39,984 nt of DNA from Hydrogenophaga sp. (GCA_025458915.1 JALORL010000020.1:1-39984); one strand, 5' to 3'. Counted from the stretch's first letter, positions 1 to 9,204 are shown. The notes: generated from the sequence alone by a model not told the origin. Numbers and translations are program-made.

Positions 1-686
1 GCCACCATGGGCACACCCACCGCCACATACGGGCGCTGCAGCGTGGCCGAGGGCTGGAACGTGCTGCGGTACACCTCCAGCGCCTGCAACAGCAACCGGG
101 GCGCGAAGTGGGAGGCAAAGGCAAAGGGCAACCCGCGCTCCGCCGCCAGCCGGGCCGAGAACAGGCTGGAGCCCAGCAGCCAGATCGGCACCTCGGTGCC
201 GGCACCGGGCATGGCGATCAGCCGCTGGCCAGGCTGCACCGGGCCCAGCAGACGCTGCAGTTCGGCCACGTCGCGCGGGAAATCGGCTTCGGTTTCCACC
301 CGGTCGCGGCGCAGCGCGCGCATGGTGAGCGGGTCGGTGCCCGGGGCGCGCCCCAGCCCCAGGTCGATGCGTCCCGGATACAGCTCGGCCAGCGTGCCGA
401 AGGCCTCAGCCACCACCAGGGGCGCGTGGTTGGGCAGCATGATGCCGCCCGACCCCACGCGGATGCGCTGGGTGCCACCTGCCACATGGCCCACCAGCAC
501 GGCCGTTGCGGAACTGGCAATGCCGCTCATGTTGTGGTGTTCGGCCAGCCAGTAGCGCTTGAAGCCCAGCTGCTCGGCGTGCTGCGCGGTGCGCAGCGCG
601 ATGGCCAGTGCGTCGGCCACGGTGCCGCCCTCGCGCACGGCAACCAGATCGAGCATGGAGAGGGTGATGGCGGTGGAGTCGGTCAT
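1..686 (-). CDS. LLM-class flavin-dependent oxidoreductase (MsnO8-like), 3' part beyond window
   Basis: The complementary strand reads open from an ATG at 686 to the window edge, giving the first 228 residues of a luciferase-like monooxygenase family protein. It begins [15 protein letters not shown] and contains the typical segments [34 protein letters not shown] and [15 protein letters not shown], which form the TIM-barrel core binding flavin. Members use reduced FMN and oxygen on unknown substrates and are cytoplasmic. It lies 39 bp downstream of the iron-type alcohol dehydrogenase on the same strand, so the two may be co-transcribed. The C-terminus is missing only because the window ends. 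Family assignment is firm; the substrate cannot be read from sequence. Confidence 0.9.
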   Translation of the reverse strand, partial: MTDSTAITLSMLDLVAVREGGTVADALAIALRTAQHAEQLGFKRYWLAEHHNMSGIASSATAVLVGHVAGGTQRIRVGSGGIMLPNHAPLVVAEAFGTLAELYPGRIDLGLGRAPGTDPLTMRALRRDRVETEADFPRDVAELQRLLGPVQPGQRLIAMPGAGTEVPIWLLGSSLFSARLAAERGLPFAFASHFAPRLLLQALEVYRSTFQPSATLQRPYVAVGVPMV

Positions 687-725
687 GGCAGCGGGTATGG
701 GGCTACGAAGAGCATGACAGGAGCG

Positions 726-1862
726 TCACAGGGAGGCTTCCAGCATGCCACGGTAGTCGTCGGACGTGGCGAGACGGGGATTTGTCTTGTGGCAGTGGTC
801 GGCCAGTGCGCCTTCGATCACGCGATCGAACAGCGCGGGCGTGACCCCCATGGCTGCCAGGCCGGTCGCCAGGCCGAGGCGGGCGTTCATGTCGCGGATG
901 GCTTCGGGAATGTCGCTGCCACTGCTCAGCCCCATGGCATGGGCCATGCGGTTCAGGCGGTCTTCCTTCTGCATGGATTCCGCTTCGGCATTGAAGCGCA
1001 CCACCGCCGGCAGGAACATGGCGTTGAGGGTGCCGTGGTGCAGGCGCGGGTCGACACCCCCCAGGCTGTGGCTGAGCGAATGCACGCAGCCCAGGCCTTT
1101 CTGGAACGCCATCGCGCCTTGCATGGACGCGCTCATCATGTTCAGACGCGCCTCGCGGTCCTGGCCGTTCCGGGTGGCGCGTTCAATGTTGGCCCAGCCG
1201 CGGCGCAGGCCGTCCAGACCGATGCCGTCGGCCGGCGGGTTGAAGGCGGGTGCCATGAAGGTTTCCATGCAATGGGCGATGGCGTCCATGCCGGTGGCGG
1301 CGGTCAGCATGGGCGGCAGGCCGAGCGTGAGTTCGGGGTCGAGCAGGGCGGTTTTCGGCACCAGGTGCCAGCTGTGGAAGCCCAGCTTGCGGCCGTCGTC
1401 CACGATCACGATGGCGCCGCGCGCCACCTCGCTGCCGGTGCCTGCTGTGGTGGGCACCGCAATCAGGGGCGGTACAGCCGGCGTGATGCGCGGCGAGCCG
1501 CCTTCGATGGTGGCGTAATGTTTCAGCGGCCCGTCGTGCGTGGCCGCAATCGCCAACCCCTTGGCGCAGTCGATCGAGCTGCCACCCCCCAGCGCAATCA
1601 GGCCGTCGCATTGCCCGCGCCGGTATTCGGCCACGGCAGCGCGAACGGCGGCTTCGGTCGGGTTGGAGGGTGTCTGGTCGAACACGGCCACGGTGCAGCC
1701 GGGCAGGGCGGCCAAGGCCTTGTCCAGCAGGCCGGCAGCTTTCACGCCGGGGTCGGTCACGATCAGCGGGCGACTGATGCCCACGCGCTCGCATTCGGCC
1801 TTGAGCTGGGACAGCACGCCGAAGTCGATGAGGATGTTGGTCACATAAAGAATCTGGGCCAT
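726..1862 (-). CDS. Iron-containing alcohol dehydrogenase / maleylacetate reductase-like
   Basis: A 378-residue group III (iron-type) alcohol dehydrogenase. The N-terminal Rossmann-like half has the nucleotide-binding motif ALGGGSSIDCAKG and PTTAGTGSEV. The metal-binding half has GMDAIAHCMETF and CVHSLSHSLGGV, supplying the Asp and His ligands. The family reduces aldehydes or ketones with NAD(P)H; maleylacetate reductases and 4-hydroxybutyrate dehydrogenases are close relatives, so the substrate is open. The ATG at 1862 was chosen because family homology begins there (MAQILYVTNIL) and a promoter-like site lies 44 bp upstream; the upstream in-frame codons resemble no protein. It is divergent from the hydrolase at 2000 and upstream of the flavin oxidoreductase. 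Confidence 0.9.
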   Translation of the reverse strand: MAQILYVTNILIDFGVLSQLKAECERVGISRPLIVTDPGVKAAGLLDKALAALPGCTVAVFDQTPSNPTEAAVRAAVAEYRRGQCDGLIALGGGSSIDCAKGLAIAATHDGPLKHYATIEGGSPRITPAVPPLIAVPTTAGTGSEVARGAIVIVDDGRKLGFHSWHLVPKTALLDPELTLGLPPMLTAATGMDAIAHCMETFMAPAFNPPADGIGLDGLRRGWANIERATRNGQDREARLNMMSASMQGAMAFQKGLGCVHSLSHSLGGVDPRLHHGTLNAMFLPAVVRFNAEAESMQKEDRLNRMAHAMGLSSGSDIPEAIRDMNARLGLATGLAAMGVTPALFDRVIEGALADHCHKTNPRLATSDDYRGMLEASL

Positions 1863-1905
1863 GGCGGGTCTCTCGGGTCTCGGGTTATGGTGTCGGGCTG
1901 CAAAA

Positions 1906-1935
1906 ACTATACGACTGGCGTCGCCGCACGTCCAA
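1906..1935 (-). promoter_or_regulatory. Sigma70-like promoter for the iron-type dehydrogenase
   Basis: On the minus strand TTGGAC (1935-1930) is followed after 18 bp by TATAGT (1911-1906). The -10 box ends 43 bp before the ATG at 1862. Both boxes are one or two bases from consensus. Prediction by eye only. Confidence 0.5.
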
Positions 1936-1999
1936 GTGCAAGGCGCCCTTCGCGTCCCGCAAACGACACCCGACCGACCCCTCGGTGCCCTGAACGCGC

Positions 2000-2896
2000 A
2001 TGTCCCACCACCCCAACCCACGCAGTCTCCTGACACCGGCCACGCGCGGCCTGCTCGACCGCATTGCCCGCGCCGGGCATCCGCCCATGCACGCGCTCAA
2101 CCCCTCACAGGCCAGGCAGGCCTACGCCGCAGGCGCCGGGGTGCTGGACATCCCGGCCCACGCGCTGCCACGGGTGGAGGACTTGCAGATCCCCGCGCGC
2201 GACGGACACGCGCTGCCCGCCCGGCTCTATGCCCCGGCCAGCGCACAGACGCTGCCGGTGCTGCTGTACTTCCACGGCGGCGGCTTCACGGTGGGCAGCG
2301 TGGCCACGCACGAGCCGCTGTGTCGCCACATGGCCCATCTGGCGCACTGCGCGGTGGTGTCGGTGGATTACCGGCTCGCGCCAGACTGGAAGTTCCCAAC
2401 CGCCGTGCACGACGCCTGGGACAGCCTGGCCTGGTTGCGCGTCCATGCCACAGAGCTTGGGGCCTTGCAACTGCTGTTCTACCCGGGCTGTGCCGGCCAC
2501 CAGGACACGCCCTCCCACCACACCTTCGCCAAAGGCTTCCTGCTGGAGGAGCCGCACATCAGCTACTTCTTTGGCCACTACCTGAACGGCCCAGTGGAGC
2601 GCAATGACTGGCGCTTCGCCCCGCTGGACGGGGTGGACGGCACGGGTTCCCCACGCGATCTGGACGGCGTGGCTCCCGCCTGGATCGGCCTGGCCGAATG
2701 CGACCCGCTGGTGGACGAGGGCGTGCTGTACGCCGACCGGCTTCGCCTGCATGGCGTGGCGGTGGACTTGGAGATTTACGCCGGCATGGTGCATGGCTTC
2801 ATCCAGTTCGGCCGCGCCATTCCGCAGGCGCTTGCCGCGCACACCGACGCTGCGCGTGCCTTGCGGCAGGCCTTTGCCGCCGCCGCGCAGGCCTGA
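2000..2896 (+). CDS. HSL-family alpha/beta hydrolase lacking the nucleophile elbow
   Basis: A 298-residue protein of the hormone-sensitive-lipase (GDXG) family. The oxyanion-hole motif HGGG is at 92-95, followed by VSVDYRLAPDWKFP. The acid Asp is at 235 (ECDPLVDE) and the catalytic His at 265 (GMVHGF). The expected strand-turn-helix with the GDSAGG nucleophile Ser is absent: WLRVHATELG runs straight into ALQLLFYPG at residues 153-156, where relatives have about 35-40 more residues. The frame is preserved, so this looks like an in-frame deletion at about nt 2456-2465. As written the protein should be catalytically dead as an esterase. It could be a decaying gene, a non-enzymatic remnant or an assembly error. 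It is divergent from the dehydrogenase and convergent with the DUF922 gene. Confidence 0.85.
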   Translation: MSHHPNPRSLLTPATRGLLDRIARAGHPPMHALNPSQARQAYAAGAGVLDIPAHALPRVEDLQIPARDGHALPARLYAPASAQTLPVLLYFHGGGFTVGSVATHEPLCRHMAHLAHCAVVSVDYRLAPDWKFPTAVHDAWDSLAWLRVHATELGALQLLFYPGCAGHQDTPSHHTFAKGFLLEEPHISYFFGHYLNGPVERNDWRFAPLDGVDGTGSPRDLDGVAPAWIGLAECDPLVDEGVLYADRLRLHGVAVDLEIYAGMVHGFIQFGRAIPQALAAHTDAARALRQAFAAAAQA

Positions 2897-2917
2897 CCTG
2901 CATCCGCCAGGGGTCTC

Positions 2918-3508
2918 TCAGCGTTCGAGCCAGGCACCCTGCGTTCGACCGTGCTGGGTGTCCCGGTCATACGCGATTTCTGCCCGGATCGCCTCGTCCA
3001 GCAGGCGCCGTCCGAGCTGATTGGCGGCAGCCTGCAAGGCCGTGCATGACGGCTGTGGTGGCAGCGCTGCAATGGCCTGATCGATGCGGTGTGCTGCGTC
3101 CAGCCCGAATTGGTAGTGCCCCATTTCGTGCTCACGCAGCGCGGTCACGAAGCGGTCGAAGACCTGCTGGGCCTCGGTCGGCGCACCCCGCAGTTCGGGC
3201 AGCGTGATGACCGCGTCCACCTGCGTCACGGTGCGGTCGATGCGGCACTGCCCGCCGGGAAATTCCATCCACCAGAATTGCCACTTCACGTTCCAGCGTG
3301 TGTAGCCGTGAAAGGTCCTGCCCTGGTGGCGCACCGGCGAGGCCGCCGTGATGGTCTGGCGCAGGCTGGCGTCTGCGCGGTAGGTCACCGGGTAGGTCTG
3401 TACCTGCAGCGAAGGCCGGACCTCGGCCTGGGCGAGCAGGGCGGCCAGCAGCAGAGAGAGAAAGAGAAGCGGGCGAACAAGGCGGGCAGGGCGCATCGGG
3501 CGAAGCAT
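2918..3508 (-). CDS. DUF922-type secreted zinc protease-like protein
   Basis: A 196-residue protein starting with a clear signal peptide (basic RPARLVRP, then a hydrophobic leucine/alanine stretch ending LLAQA). The zinc-protease motif HEMGH is at about 127-131, inside REHEMGHYQFGLDAAHRID, which fits the DUF922 family of predicted exported metalloproteases. It is probably periplasmic; the substrate is unknown. The start is ambiguous between the ATG at 3508 and the ATG at 3496, four codons later; both keep the signal peptide, and the upstream in-frame extension shows no protein-like features. It is convergent with the hydrolase gene, 21 bp apart, and divergent from the thioesterase fusion. Confidence 0.8.
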   Translation of the reverse strand: MLRPMRPARLVRPLLFLSLLLAALLAQAEVRPSLQVQTYPVTYRADASLRQTITAASPVRHQGRTFHGYTRWNVKWQFWWMEFPGGQCRIDRTVTQVDAVITLPELRGAPTEAQQVFDRFVTALREHEMGHYQFGLDAAHRIDQAIAALPPQPSCTALQAAANQLGRRLLDEAIRAEIAYDRDTQHGRTQGAWLER

Positions 3509-3662
3509 CTGGGGCACCGGGGCAATTCCCGGTTGCAGGCAGGGTGTGCCAGTGTGCCGCAAGGCATCGGGCTCCGGGCGTTGCCCAGGTGACCACCTGG
3601 CGTGCCCGTTCCCACTATCCTCGCCGAACAGACCAACGACCTTGCCCTTCCGGAGACCCGCC

Positions 3663-4529
3663 ATGCCGACGAACCGCGCCGACTTCCGCTTCTTCCACCG
3701 CCTGCGCGTGCGCTGGGCCGAAGTGGACATGCAGAAGATCGTCTTCAACGCCCACTACCTGATGTATTTCGACACCGCTATTGCCGACTACTGGCGCGCC
3801 ATGGCGCTGCCGTATGAATCGGCCATGCACAGCCTGGACGGCGACCTCTATGTGGTCAAGGCCACGGTGGAGTTTCACGCCTCGGCCCGGGTGGACGACC
3901 AGATCGACGTCGCCATGAAGTGCGAGCGCATCGGCAAGTCGTCCATCCTGTTTCGCGGTGCGATCTTCCGCGACCAGACGCACCTCATCAGTGGCGAGCT
4001 GGTGTATGTGTTTGCCGATCCGGCCACGCAGTCGTCGCGCCCGGTTCCGCAGGCCCTGCGCGACATCCTCACCGGCTACGAGGCGGGTGAATCGATGCTG
4101 CACGTGCGCACCGGTTCGTGGCAGGCACTCGGCCCGCATGCCCAGCCGGTTCGCACCGAGGTGTTCGTGGCAGAGCAGGGCATTCCGGTGGAGATCGAGC
4201 GGGACGCAGCCGATGCCACCGCGCTGCACGCCGTGGCCTACAACCGCCTCGGGCAGCCCGTGGCCACGGCGCGCCTGGTGGAGACCGGCCCCGGCGTGTT
4301 CAAGCTTGGCCGCATGGCAGTGAACCGGGTGCTGCGCGGTGGCGGTGTGGGCCGGCAGGTGCTGGACGCCTTGATCGAGGCCGGCCGCAACGCCGGGGCG
4401 CAGGAGATCGTGCTGCATGCACAGACCAGCGCCCAGGGCTTTTACCAGCGCCTGGGCTACCTGCCGCGTGGGGAAGCGTTCGAAGAAGCCGGCATCCCGC
4501 ACCAGGAAATGTTCAAACGCCTGGCCTGA
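3663..4529 (+). CDS. Fusion: YbgC/FadM-type acyl-CoA thioesterase + GNAT acetyltransferase
   Basis: A 288-residue two-domain protein. Residues about 10-135 form a hot-dog 4-hydroxybenzoyl-CoA thioesterase-like domain, with the conserved Asp at 22 in RVRWAEVDMQKIVFNAHY and GKSSILFRGAIF. Residues about 145-288 form an ElaA-like GNAT N-acetyltransferase, with VFVAEQGIP and the acetyl-CoA loop RGGGVGRQVLDAL, ending GYLPRGEAFEEAGIPHQEMF. One half would hydrolyse acyl-CoA and the other transfer an acetyl group, so CoA chemistry links them, but no common substrate is evident. The ATG at 3663 follows a GGAG ribosome site. The 3' end overlaps the convergent NRDE gene by 17 bp. Confidence 0.88.
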   Translation: MPTNRADFRFFHRLRVRWAEVDMQKIVFNAHYLMYFDTAIADYWRAMALPYESAMHSLDGDLYVVKATVEFHASARVDDQIDVAMKCERIGKSSILFRGAIFRDQTHLISGELVYVFADPATQSSRPVPQALRDILTGYEAGESMLHVRTGSWQALGPHAQPVRTEVFVAEQGIPVEIERDAADATALHAVAYNRLGQPVATARLVETGPGVFKLGRMAVNRVLRGGGVGRQVLDALIEAGRNAGAQEIVLHAQTSAQGFYQRLGYLPRGEAFEEAGIPHQEMFKRLA

Positions 4530-5376
4530 GCCAGGTCAGTGTTTCGGTGGCGCGTTGGCGGCCGGACCATTGGTGTGGCTGGCCCGGTTCGGGTGGCTGG
4601 TGCGTCCATTCGTCGAGCTGCACCCGCCAGGTGCCCATGCCGCTGTTGGCAGGGCGTTCCACGCGCATCAGCAGGCTGCTGCGCGTGCCGTACTGCCGCT
4701 GTGGCAGGTGCACGAACGGACTCGACAGTGCCTTTTCGATGGCCGCAGGAACACCCGTACTGGGCAACTCGGTGCCGGGGCCGGGCACCGGACTGGCCAG
4801 TGCCTGCAACAAGGTGCGCTCGGCATCGAAAGCACTTTGCTCCACGGCCAGGCGCATGGCATGGGTCAGGCTGCAGGTTTTGGGCCAGGGCGTGTCCAGG
4901 GCCGCGTTCGACAGGCCGTACACCCCCGGAGCAAGCCTGCGGTGGTGCAGCGCGCTGACCTGTTCGGCATGCGGATTGTCGGGCTGGCGGTTGCTCAGCC
5001 AGCCCCATTCGTTGCGGTGAAAGTCGCCCGCCACCAGATTGAAACCGGCATAGTCCTCGGGCCGCACACTGGCCAGCAGTTGGTCCCAGCCAAGGTCGCC
5101 GCGCAACCAGCGCAACGGCAACTGGCCCCGGCTGCGGCGGGCAGGCCAGGGGTCATTGCCCCGCACGTTGGTGAGCATGGCGACCCGGCCGGCCAGACTG
5201 GCACCCAGCCAGGTACCGCCATCCTTCAAATCCCTGCCCGACACCAGCGGCTGGCCCCCGGGGAGTGCCCAGCGTTGCAGCGGAGCCGTGGGTCGCTCGA
5301 ACGATTCGTCGCGGTTGGCAGCGAGCAGAAAAGGGCGGTCGGTGGCCGCGTCGATGGCGAAAGCAATCAGGCACAT
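4513..5376 (-). CDS. NRDE family protein (TANGO2-like)
   Basis: A 287-residue member of the NRDE/TANGO2 family, named for the near-N-terminal motif seen here as LLAANRDESFERPT. It begins MCLIAFAID, the usual family start with Cys at position 2, and contains GRDLKDGGTWLGAS and MLTNVRGNDP. The biochemical role is not settled; eukaryotic TANGO2 is linked to heme or lipid handling. The ATG at 5376 is 11 bp after the stop of ygfZ on the same strand, so the two are probably one transcript. The 3' end overlaps the convergent thioesterase-GNAT gene. Confidence 0.88.
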   Translation of the reverse strand: MCLIAFAIDAATDRPFLLAANRDESFERPTAPLQRWALPGGQPLVSGRDLKDGGTWLGASLAGRVAMLTNVRGNDPWPARRSRGQLPLRWLRGDLGWDQLLASVRPEDYAGFNLVAGDFHRNEWGWLSNRQPDNPHAEQVSALHHRRLAPGVYGLSNAALDTPWPKTCSLTHAMRLAVEQSAFDAERTLLQALASPVPGPGTELPSTGVPAAIEKALSSPFVHLPQRQYGTRSSLLMRVERPANSGMGTWRVQLDEWTHQPPEPGQPHQWSGRQRATETLTWLRPGV

Positions 5377-5387
5377 GCCCGGTCGGC

Positions 5388-6335
5388 TCAGATGTCGGCC
5401 AGCAGCTCGTAGGGCAGGGGCAGCAGGCGCAGGCCTTGCCCGTTTGCGCTCCCCACGGTCAGGGGACCTTCGGCGGCGCTGGTCTGCATCGACACCACGG
5501 CATTCCAGCCGCCAGCCGGATCGGGCGCGGCCGCAGCCACGGTGCCGCAAGGCTGTTCGGCGTCGCTGTCGTGGAACACCGCATCGCCCACCATGAGCGC
5601 GCTGTCTGCGCGCACCACATAGGCACGTCGCTTCAGCGTCCCTCGGAACTGGCTGCGGGCCACCACCTCCTGCCCCGGGTAGCAACCTTTCTTGAAGTTC
5701 ACGCCGCCCACCGACTCGTAGTTCAGCATCTGCGGCACAAAGGCTTCGAACACTGGCTGGCTGACCAGCACAACGCCGCTCATGACCTCCAGCCAGTCCC
5801 ACTGGTCGGCATCCAGCTGCGGGCCGCCTGGACCTGCGTCGGCCGCCGGAGCCAGCCACAGCGCGCGCGCCAGTCCGGCGCCCGGGTACAGGCGCACCAG
5901 GCTTGCATCGCCATCGTCCCGCTTGCCCCAGGGCTGCGCCGGCCAGTCTGCCGGTGCGGAGGCTGCCGCCAGCCCCCAGACCTGAAACTCACCGGTGGCG
6001 TCGGTGAGCCGGGCCTTGGCGCGCAGCACGAACATGGACAGCCGCTTGAGGCTTGTGGCCAGCAGATCGCGTTGGCACACCAGCAGCACCTCCTGGTGAT
6101 TGCGCTTGAAGCCGACGAAGCTCGCCTGCAACCGGCCCTTGGCCGAACAGAAGCCGGCCAGCCGCGCTTCCGACAAACCGAGCAACGCGAAATCCTGTGT
6201 GAGCTGGCCGTGCAGGAATGAAGCAGCGTCTTCGCCCTGCACCCGGATCACGCCAAGGTGGTCCAGGCGGGCGGCACCCTGCAGGGCACCGGGTGGCAGG
6301 GGAGCGGAAGGGGTTTGAGTCACGGAAGCGGTCAT
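5388..6335 (-). CDS. ygfZ: Folate-binding iron-sulfur cluster assembly factor YgfZ
   Basis: A 315-residue protein of the GcvT-like YgfZ/IBA57 family. The diagnostic signature KGCYPGQEVVAR is at about 216-227 with its conserved Cys, and the N-terminus has the GcvT-type segment RVQGEDAASFLHGQLTQD. YgfZ binds tetrahydrofolate and helps repair or mature certain iron-sulfur enzymes in the cytoplasm. The ATG at 6335 is supported by homology from RLDHLGVIRV onward. It is divergent from mltG, the order commonly seen in this group of bacteria, and probably co-transcribed with the NRDE gene. Confidence 0.93.
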   Translation of the reverse strand: MTASVTQTPSAPLPPGALQGAARLDHLGVIRVQGEDAASFLHGQLTQDFALLGLSEARLAGFCSAKGRLQASFVGFKRNHQEVLLVCQRDLLATSLKRLSMFVLRAKARLTDATGEFQVWGLAAASAPADWPAQPWGKRDDGDASLVRLYPGAGLARALWLAPAADAGPGGPQLDADQWDWLEVMSGVVLVSQPVFEAFVPQMLNYESVGGVNFKKGCYPGQEVVARSQFRGTLKRRAYVVRADSALMVGDAVFHDSDAEQPCGTVAAAAPDPAGGWNAVVSMQTSAAEGPLTVGSANGQGLRLLPLPYELLADI

Positions 6336-6434
6336 GGCAGTCTTTGCAGGGCCAGCGGCCAGGGGGGTCGATTATCATCTGGCCCCCATGGACATTCGAT
6401 CCCCAACGCACTTGCCCCCAGTGGCATCAGGCCT

Positions 6435-7445
6435 GTGATCCGGTTCGTGCTGCGCCTGTTTTCCCTCGGTGTTCTTCTGGCTGCGCTCGCCTTTGCAGGC
6501 GCAGTGTGGTGGTTGCAACAACCCCTGCCCATGGCGGACAGCGTGACGGAAAGCGCCCCTCTGGAGGTCACCATCGAACCCGGGTCGTCGGCGCGCAAGG
6601 TGGCTGAGGCGCTCCAGAGCGCCGGCATGTCGGTGCCGTCGGTGGTTCTTTTCGCATGGTTCCGGGCGTCCGGGCAGTCCCGCGCCATCAAGGCGGGCTA
6701 CTACGAGTTCGCGCCGGGCACCACACCCCGCAGCCTGCTGGACAAGCTGGTCCGCGGGGAGCAGGCGTTGCGCAGCATCACCCTGGTGGAGGGATGGAAC
6801 CTGCGGCAGGTGCTGCAGGCGGTGCAATCGTCGCCCGACCTCCTGCCCGACATCCAGGGACTTTCGCATGCCGAGATCATGGCGCGCATCGGATACCCCG
6901 GTGTGCATCCGGAAGGGCGTTTTTTTCCGGACACCTACCGCGTCGTCAAGCGCGCACCGGCATCCAGCGTGCTGCGCGCGGCGGCGCAGGCCATGGAGCA
7001 GCGCCTGGCGCAGGCCTGGGCGCAGCGGCTGCCGGATTCGCCGCTGCGCTCGCCAGACGAAGCCCTGATCCTGGCCAGCATCGTCGAGAAGGAAACCTCG
7101 CTGGAAAGCGACCGGGGTCGTGTGGCCGGCGTGTTCAACAACCGGCTTCGCATCGGCATGCGCCTGCAGACCGACCCGACCGTGATCTATGGCCTGGGCG
7201 AGGCGTTCGACGGCAACCTGCGCCGCATTCACCTGCAGACCGACAACCCCTACAACACCTACACCCGCGCCGGCTTGCCTCCCACGCCCATTGCCATGCC
7301 CGGCATGGCCTCCCTCATGGCGGCGGTGCGACCCGAGTCCACCACCGCGATGTACTTCGTGGCCCGTGGGGATGGCTCCAGCCAGTTCAGCACCACGCTG
7401 GAAGAACACAACGCCGCCGTGCGCCGATACATTCTGCAGCGCTGA
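6435..7445 (+). CDS. mltG: Endolytic murein transglycosylase MltG
   Basis: A 336-residue MltG (YceG) protein anchored by one N-terminal membrane segment (LFSLGVLLAALAFAGAVWWL). It cuts nascent glycan strands and helps terminate peptidoglycan chains at the inner membrane. The catalytic Glu falls at about 218 in ASIVEKETS, matching the E. coli number. GVFNNRLRIGMRLQTDPTVI and YNTYTRAGLPPTPIAMPG are family signatures. The start is a GTG at 6435, because homology and the membrane segment begin there and no in-frame ATG fits. It leads the run mltG-tmk-holB-pilZ-tatD; tmk follows after 33 bp. Confidence 0.95.
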   Translation: MIRFVLRLFSLGVLLAALAFAGAVWWLQQPLPMADSVTESAPLEVTIEPGSSARKVAEALQSAGMSVPSVVLFAWFRASGQSRAIKAGYYEFAPGTTPRSLLDKLVRGEQALRSITLVEGWNLRQVLQAVQSSPDLLPDIQGLSHAEIMARIGYPGVHPEGRFFPDTYRVVKRAPASSVLRAAAQAMEQRLAQAWAQRLPDSPLRSPDEALILASIVEKETSLESDRGRVAGVFNNRLRIGMRLQTDPTVIYGLGEAFDGNLRRIHLQTDNPYNTYTRAGLPPTPIAMPGMASLMAAVRPESTTAMYFVARGDGSSQFSTTLEEHNAAVRRYILQR

Positions 7446-7478
7446 ACGGTCCGTTCGGCCCAACCCTAGCCCCACACC

Positions 7479-8141
7479 ATGCCAAACAGCGGTCTGTTCA
7501 TCAGCTTCGAAGGCATCGACGGTGCCGGAAAATCGACCCACATTGAAGGACTGGCCGACGCGTTTCGTGCGCAGGGCCGTCCGGTGGTGCTCACGCGCGA
7601 ACCGGGCGGAACGCCGCTGGCCGAAAAACTGCGCGCCCTGGTGCTGAACGACGCAATGGACCCGCTGTGCGAGGCCCTGCTGATGTTTGCCGCCCGCCGC
7701 GACCACTTGCGCTCCATCATCGAGCCCGCGCTGCAACGCGGCGACGTGGTGCTGTGCGACCGCTTCACCGACGCCACGTTTGCCTACCAGGGCCATGGCC
7801 GTGGCTTTGACCTAGCCGTGCTGGAGCAGCTGGAGCGCTGGGTGCAGCAGCGCAATGACCTGCCCGGCTCACTGCGCCAGCCCGACCTGACGGTGTGGTT
7901 CGATCTGGCGCCCGAGGTGGCTGCGCGACGGCTGGCCTCGGCCCGCGTGCCCGACCGCTTCGAGTCCCAGCCAGTCGAGTTCTTTCGCCGCGTCGCCGCA
8001 GGCTACGCTGCACGCCTGCAAGCCGACCCTCGCCGCTTTGCACGCATCGACGCGCAGCAGGAGCGGGATGCTGTCTGGAGCGACGTCCAGGGGGTGTTTG
8101 TGGGGCGGGGGTGGCTGCCCGCCATGCAGGACCCGTCATGA
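7479..8141 (+). CDS. tmk: Thymidylate kinase
   Basis: A 220-residue dTMP kinase that phosphorylates dTMP to dTDP with ATP for DNA synthesis. The P-loop [11 protein letters not shown] is at 10-20, [15 protein letters not shown] follows, and [16 protein letters not shown] carries the DR(Y/F) motif that positions the phosphates. Length is normal. The stop overlaps the holB start in ATGA (8138-8141), indicating translational coupling, as is usual for this pair. Confidence 0.97.
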   Translation: MPNSGLFISFEGIDGAGKSTHIEGLADAFRAQGRPVVLTREPGGTPLAEKLRALVLNDAMDPLCEALLMFAARRDHLRSIIEPALQRGDVVLCDRFTDATFAYQGHGRGFDLAVLEQLERWVQQRNDLPGSLRQPDLTVWFDLAPEVAARRLASARVPDRFESQPVEFFRRVAAGYAARLQADPRRFARIDAQQERDAVWSDVQGVFVGRGWLPAMQDPS

Positions 8142-9172
8142 TGGACACGGGCCTTCCGCTCGCCCCCTGGCTGCAGCGCCAGCTGGAGATGCTGCTCGGT
8201 CAGCGCGGCCATGCATTGCTGCTGGCAGGACCGTCTGGCCTGGGCCAGTACGAACTCGCGCTGGCGCTGGCACGCGCCTGGTTGTGCGAACAGCCCACAC
8301 CGCAAGGCGCCTGTGGTGCCTGCGCCAGTTGCCACGCGGTCGACGTGCGCACCCATGCCGACCTGCGCGTGCTGATGCCCGAGACAGTTTGCCTGGAGCT
8401 GGGGTGGCCACTGGATGAAAGCACCCAGAAAGACCTCGACGACAAAAAGCGCAAACCCAGCAAGCAGATCCGGGTGGAGGCGGCGCGCATGGCCGTTGGC
8501 TTCACCCAGCTCACCCGGTCGCGCGGCGCGGCTCAGGTCATTCTGGTGTACCCGGCCGACCGCATGAACACCGAGTCGGCCAACACCCTGCTCAAGACGC
8601 TGGAAGAGCCGCTGGGAGACGTGCGGTTCGTGCTGGCCACCGAGGCAGCCGATCAGCTGCTGCCCACCATCCGCAGCCGTTGCCAGACCCATGCCATGCA
8701 CTGGCCCACCGAGGACGAATCGCTGCTGTGGCTGCAGGATGCAGTGGCCCAGCCCGGCGGCAAGGCACTGTCGCTCGAGCAGGCCCGCGCATGCCTCCAG
8801 GCAGCCGGTGGGCGCCCGGTCGACGCCCTGCGCTGGGCGCAGACAGGCCTGCAGTACCAGACCTGGCAGCAGTTGCCGCATGCCCTGGCGCGCGGCGAGT
8901 GGGCGTTGCTCGGCGACTGGCCTGCGCCACAGCAGCTGGAGGTGCTGCAGAAGGTCTGCCACGACCTCATGGCCGTGCGGGCAGGCGGGCGAACCCGCTT
9001 CTTTGCGCCGGAAAGTCTGCCGCCTGCCGCGGGCTGGGCTGTTCTGGCCGGCTGGTCCAAAGAGCTGTCTGCGGCCGCACGCACCGTAGAGCACCCTTTC
9101 AACGCGGGTCTCATGCAGCAGGCCTGGGCCGCCCGCGCACAGCAGGTTCTGGGCAGAGGCGGTGCATCCTGA
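8138..9172 (+). CDS. holB: DNA polymerase III delta' subunit
   Basis: A 344-residue clamp-loader subunit. It has a P-loop-like segment [13 protein letters not shown], degenerate as expected for delta', and a zinc module built as C-x8-C-x2-C-x2-C in [36 protein letters not shown] is the family's sensor region. It acts in the tau/gamma-delta-delta' complex that loads the beta clamp. The ATG at 8138 overlaps the tmk stop; a second ATG follows immediately at 8141. A GC-rich hairpin lies just after the stop. Confidence 0.95.
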   Translation: MMDTGLPLAPWLQRQLEMLLGQRGHALLLAGPSGLGQYELALALARAWLCEQPTPQGACGACASCHAVDVRTHADLRVLMPETVCLELGWPLDESTQKDLDDKKRKPSKQIRVEAARMAVGFTQLTRSRGAAQVILVYPADRMNTESANTLLKTLEEPLGDVRFVLATEAADQLLPTIRSRCQTHAMHWPTEDESLLWLQDAVAQPGGKALSLEQARACLQAAGGRPVDALRWAQTGLQYQTWQQLPHALARGEWALLGDWPAPQQLEVLQKVCHDLMAVRAGGRTRFFAPESLPPAAGWAVLAGWSKELSAAARTVEHPFNAGLMQQAWAARAQQVLGRGGAS

Positions 9173-9178
9173 CCCTGG

Positions 9179-9204
9179 TGGCCCCGGCAGAAGACGCGGG
9201 GCCA
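9179..9204 (+). other. GC-rich hairpin after holB
   Basis: TGGCCCCG (9179-9186) and CGGGGCCA (9197-9204) form a perfect 8-bp stem with a 10-nt loop, starting seven bases after the holB stop. No T tract follows, so it is a weak or factor-dependent terminator, or a processing or RNA-stability element. Confidence 0.45.

Noticed and set aside
108-2033. A 1.9-kb open frame on the plus strand across the first two genes
   Set aside because: It is antisense to the flavin oxidoreductase and iron-type dehydrogenase, both of which show clear family motifs; the plus-strand translation is low-complexity Gly/His/Gln-rich, typical of a shadow frame in GC-rich DNA.
2000-2896. Calling the HSL-family hydrolase an ordinary active esterase
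   Set aside because: The nucleophile motif GDSAG is absent from the translation in all frames near the expected place.
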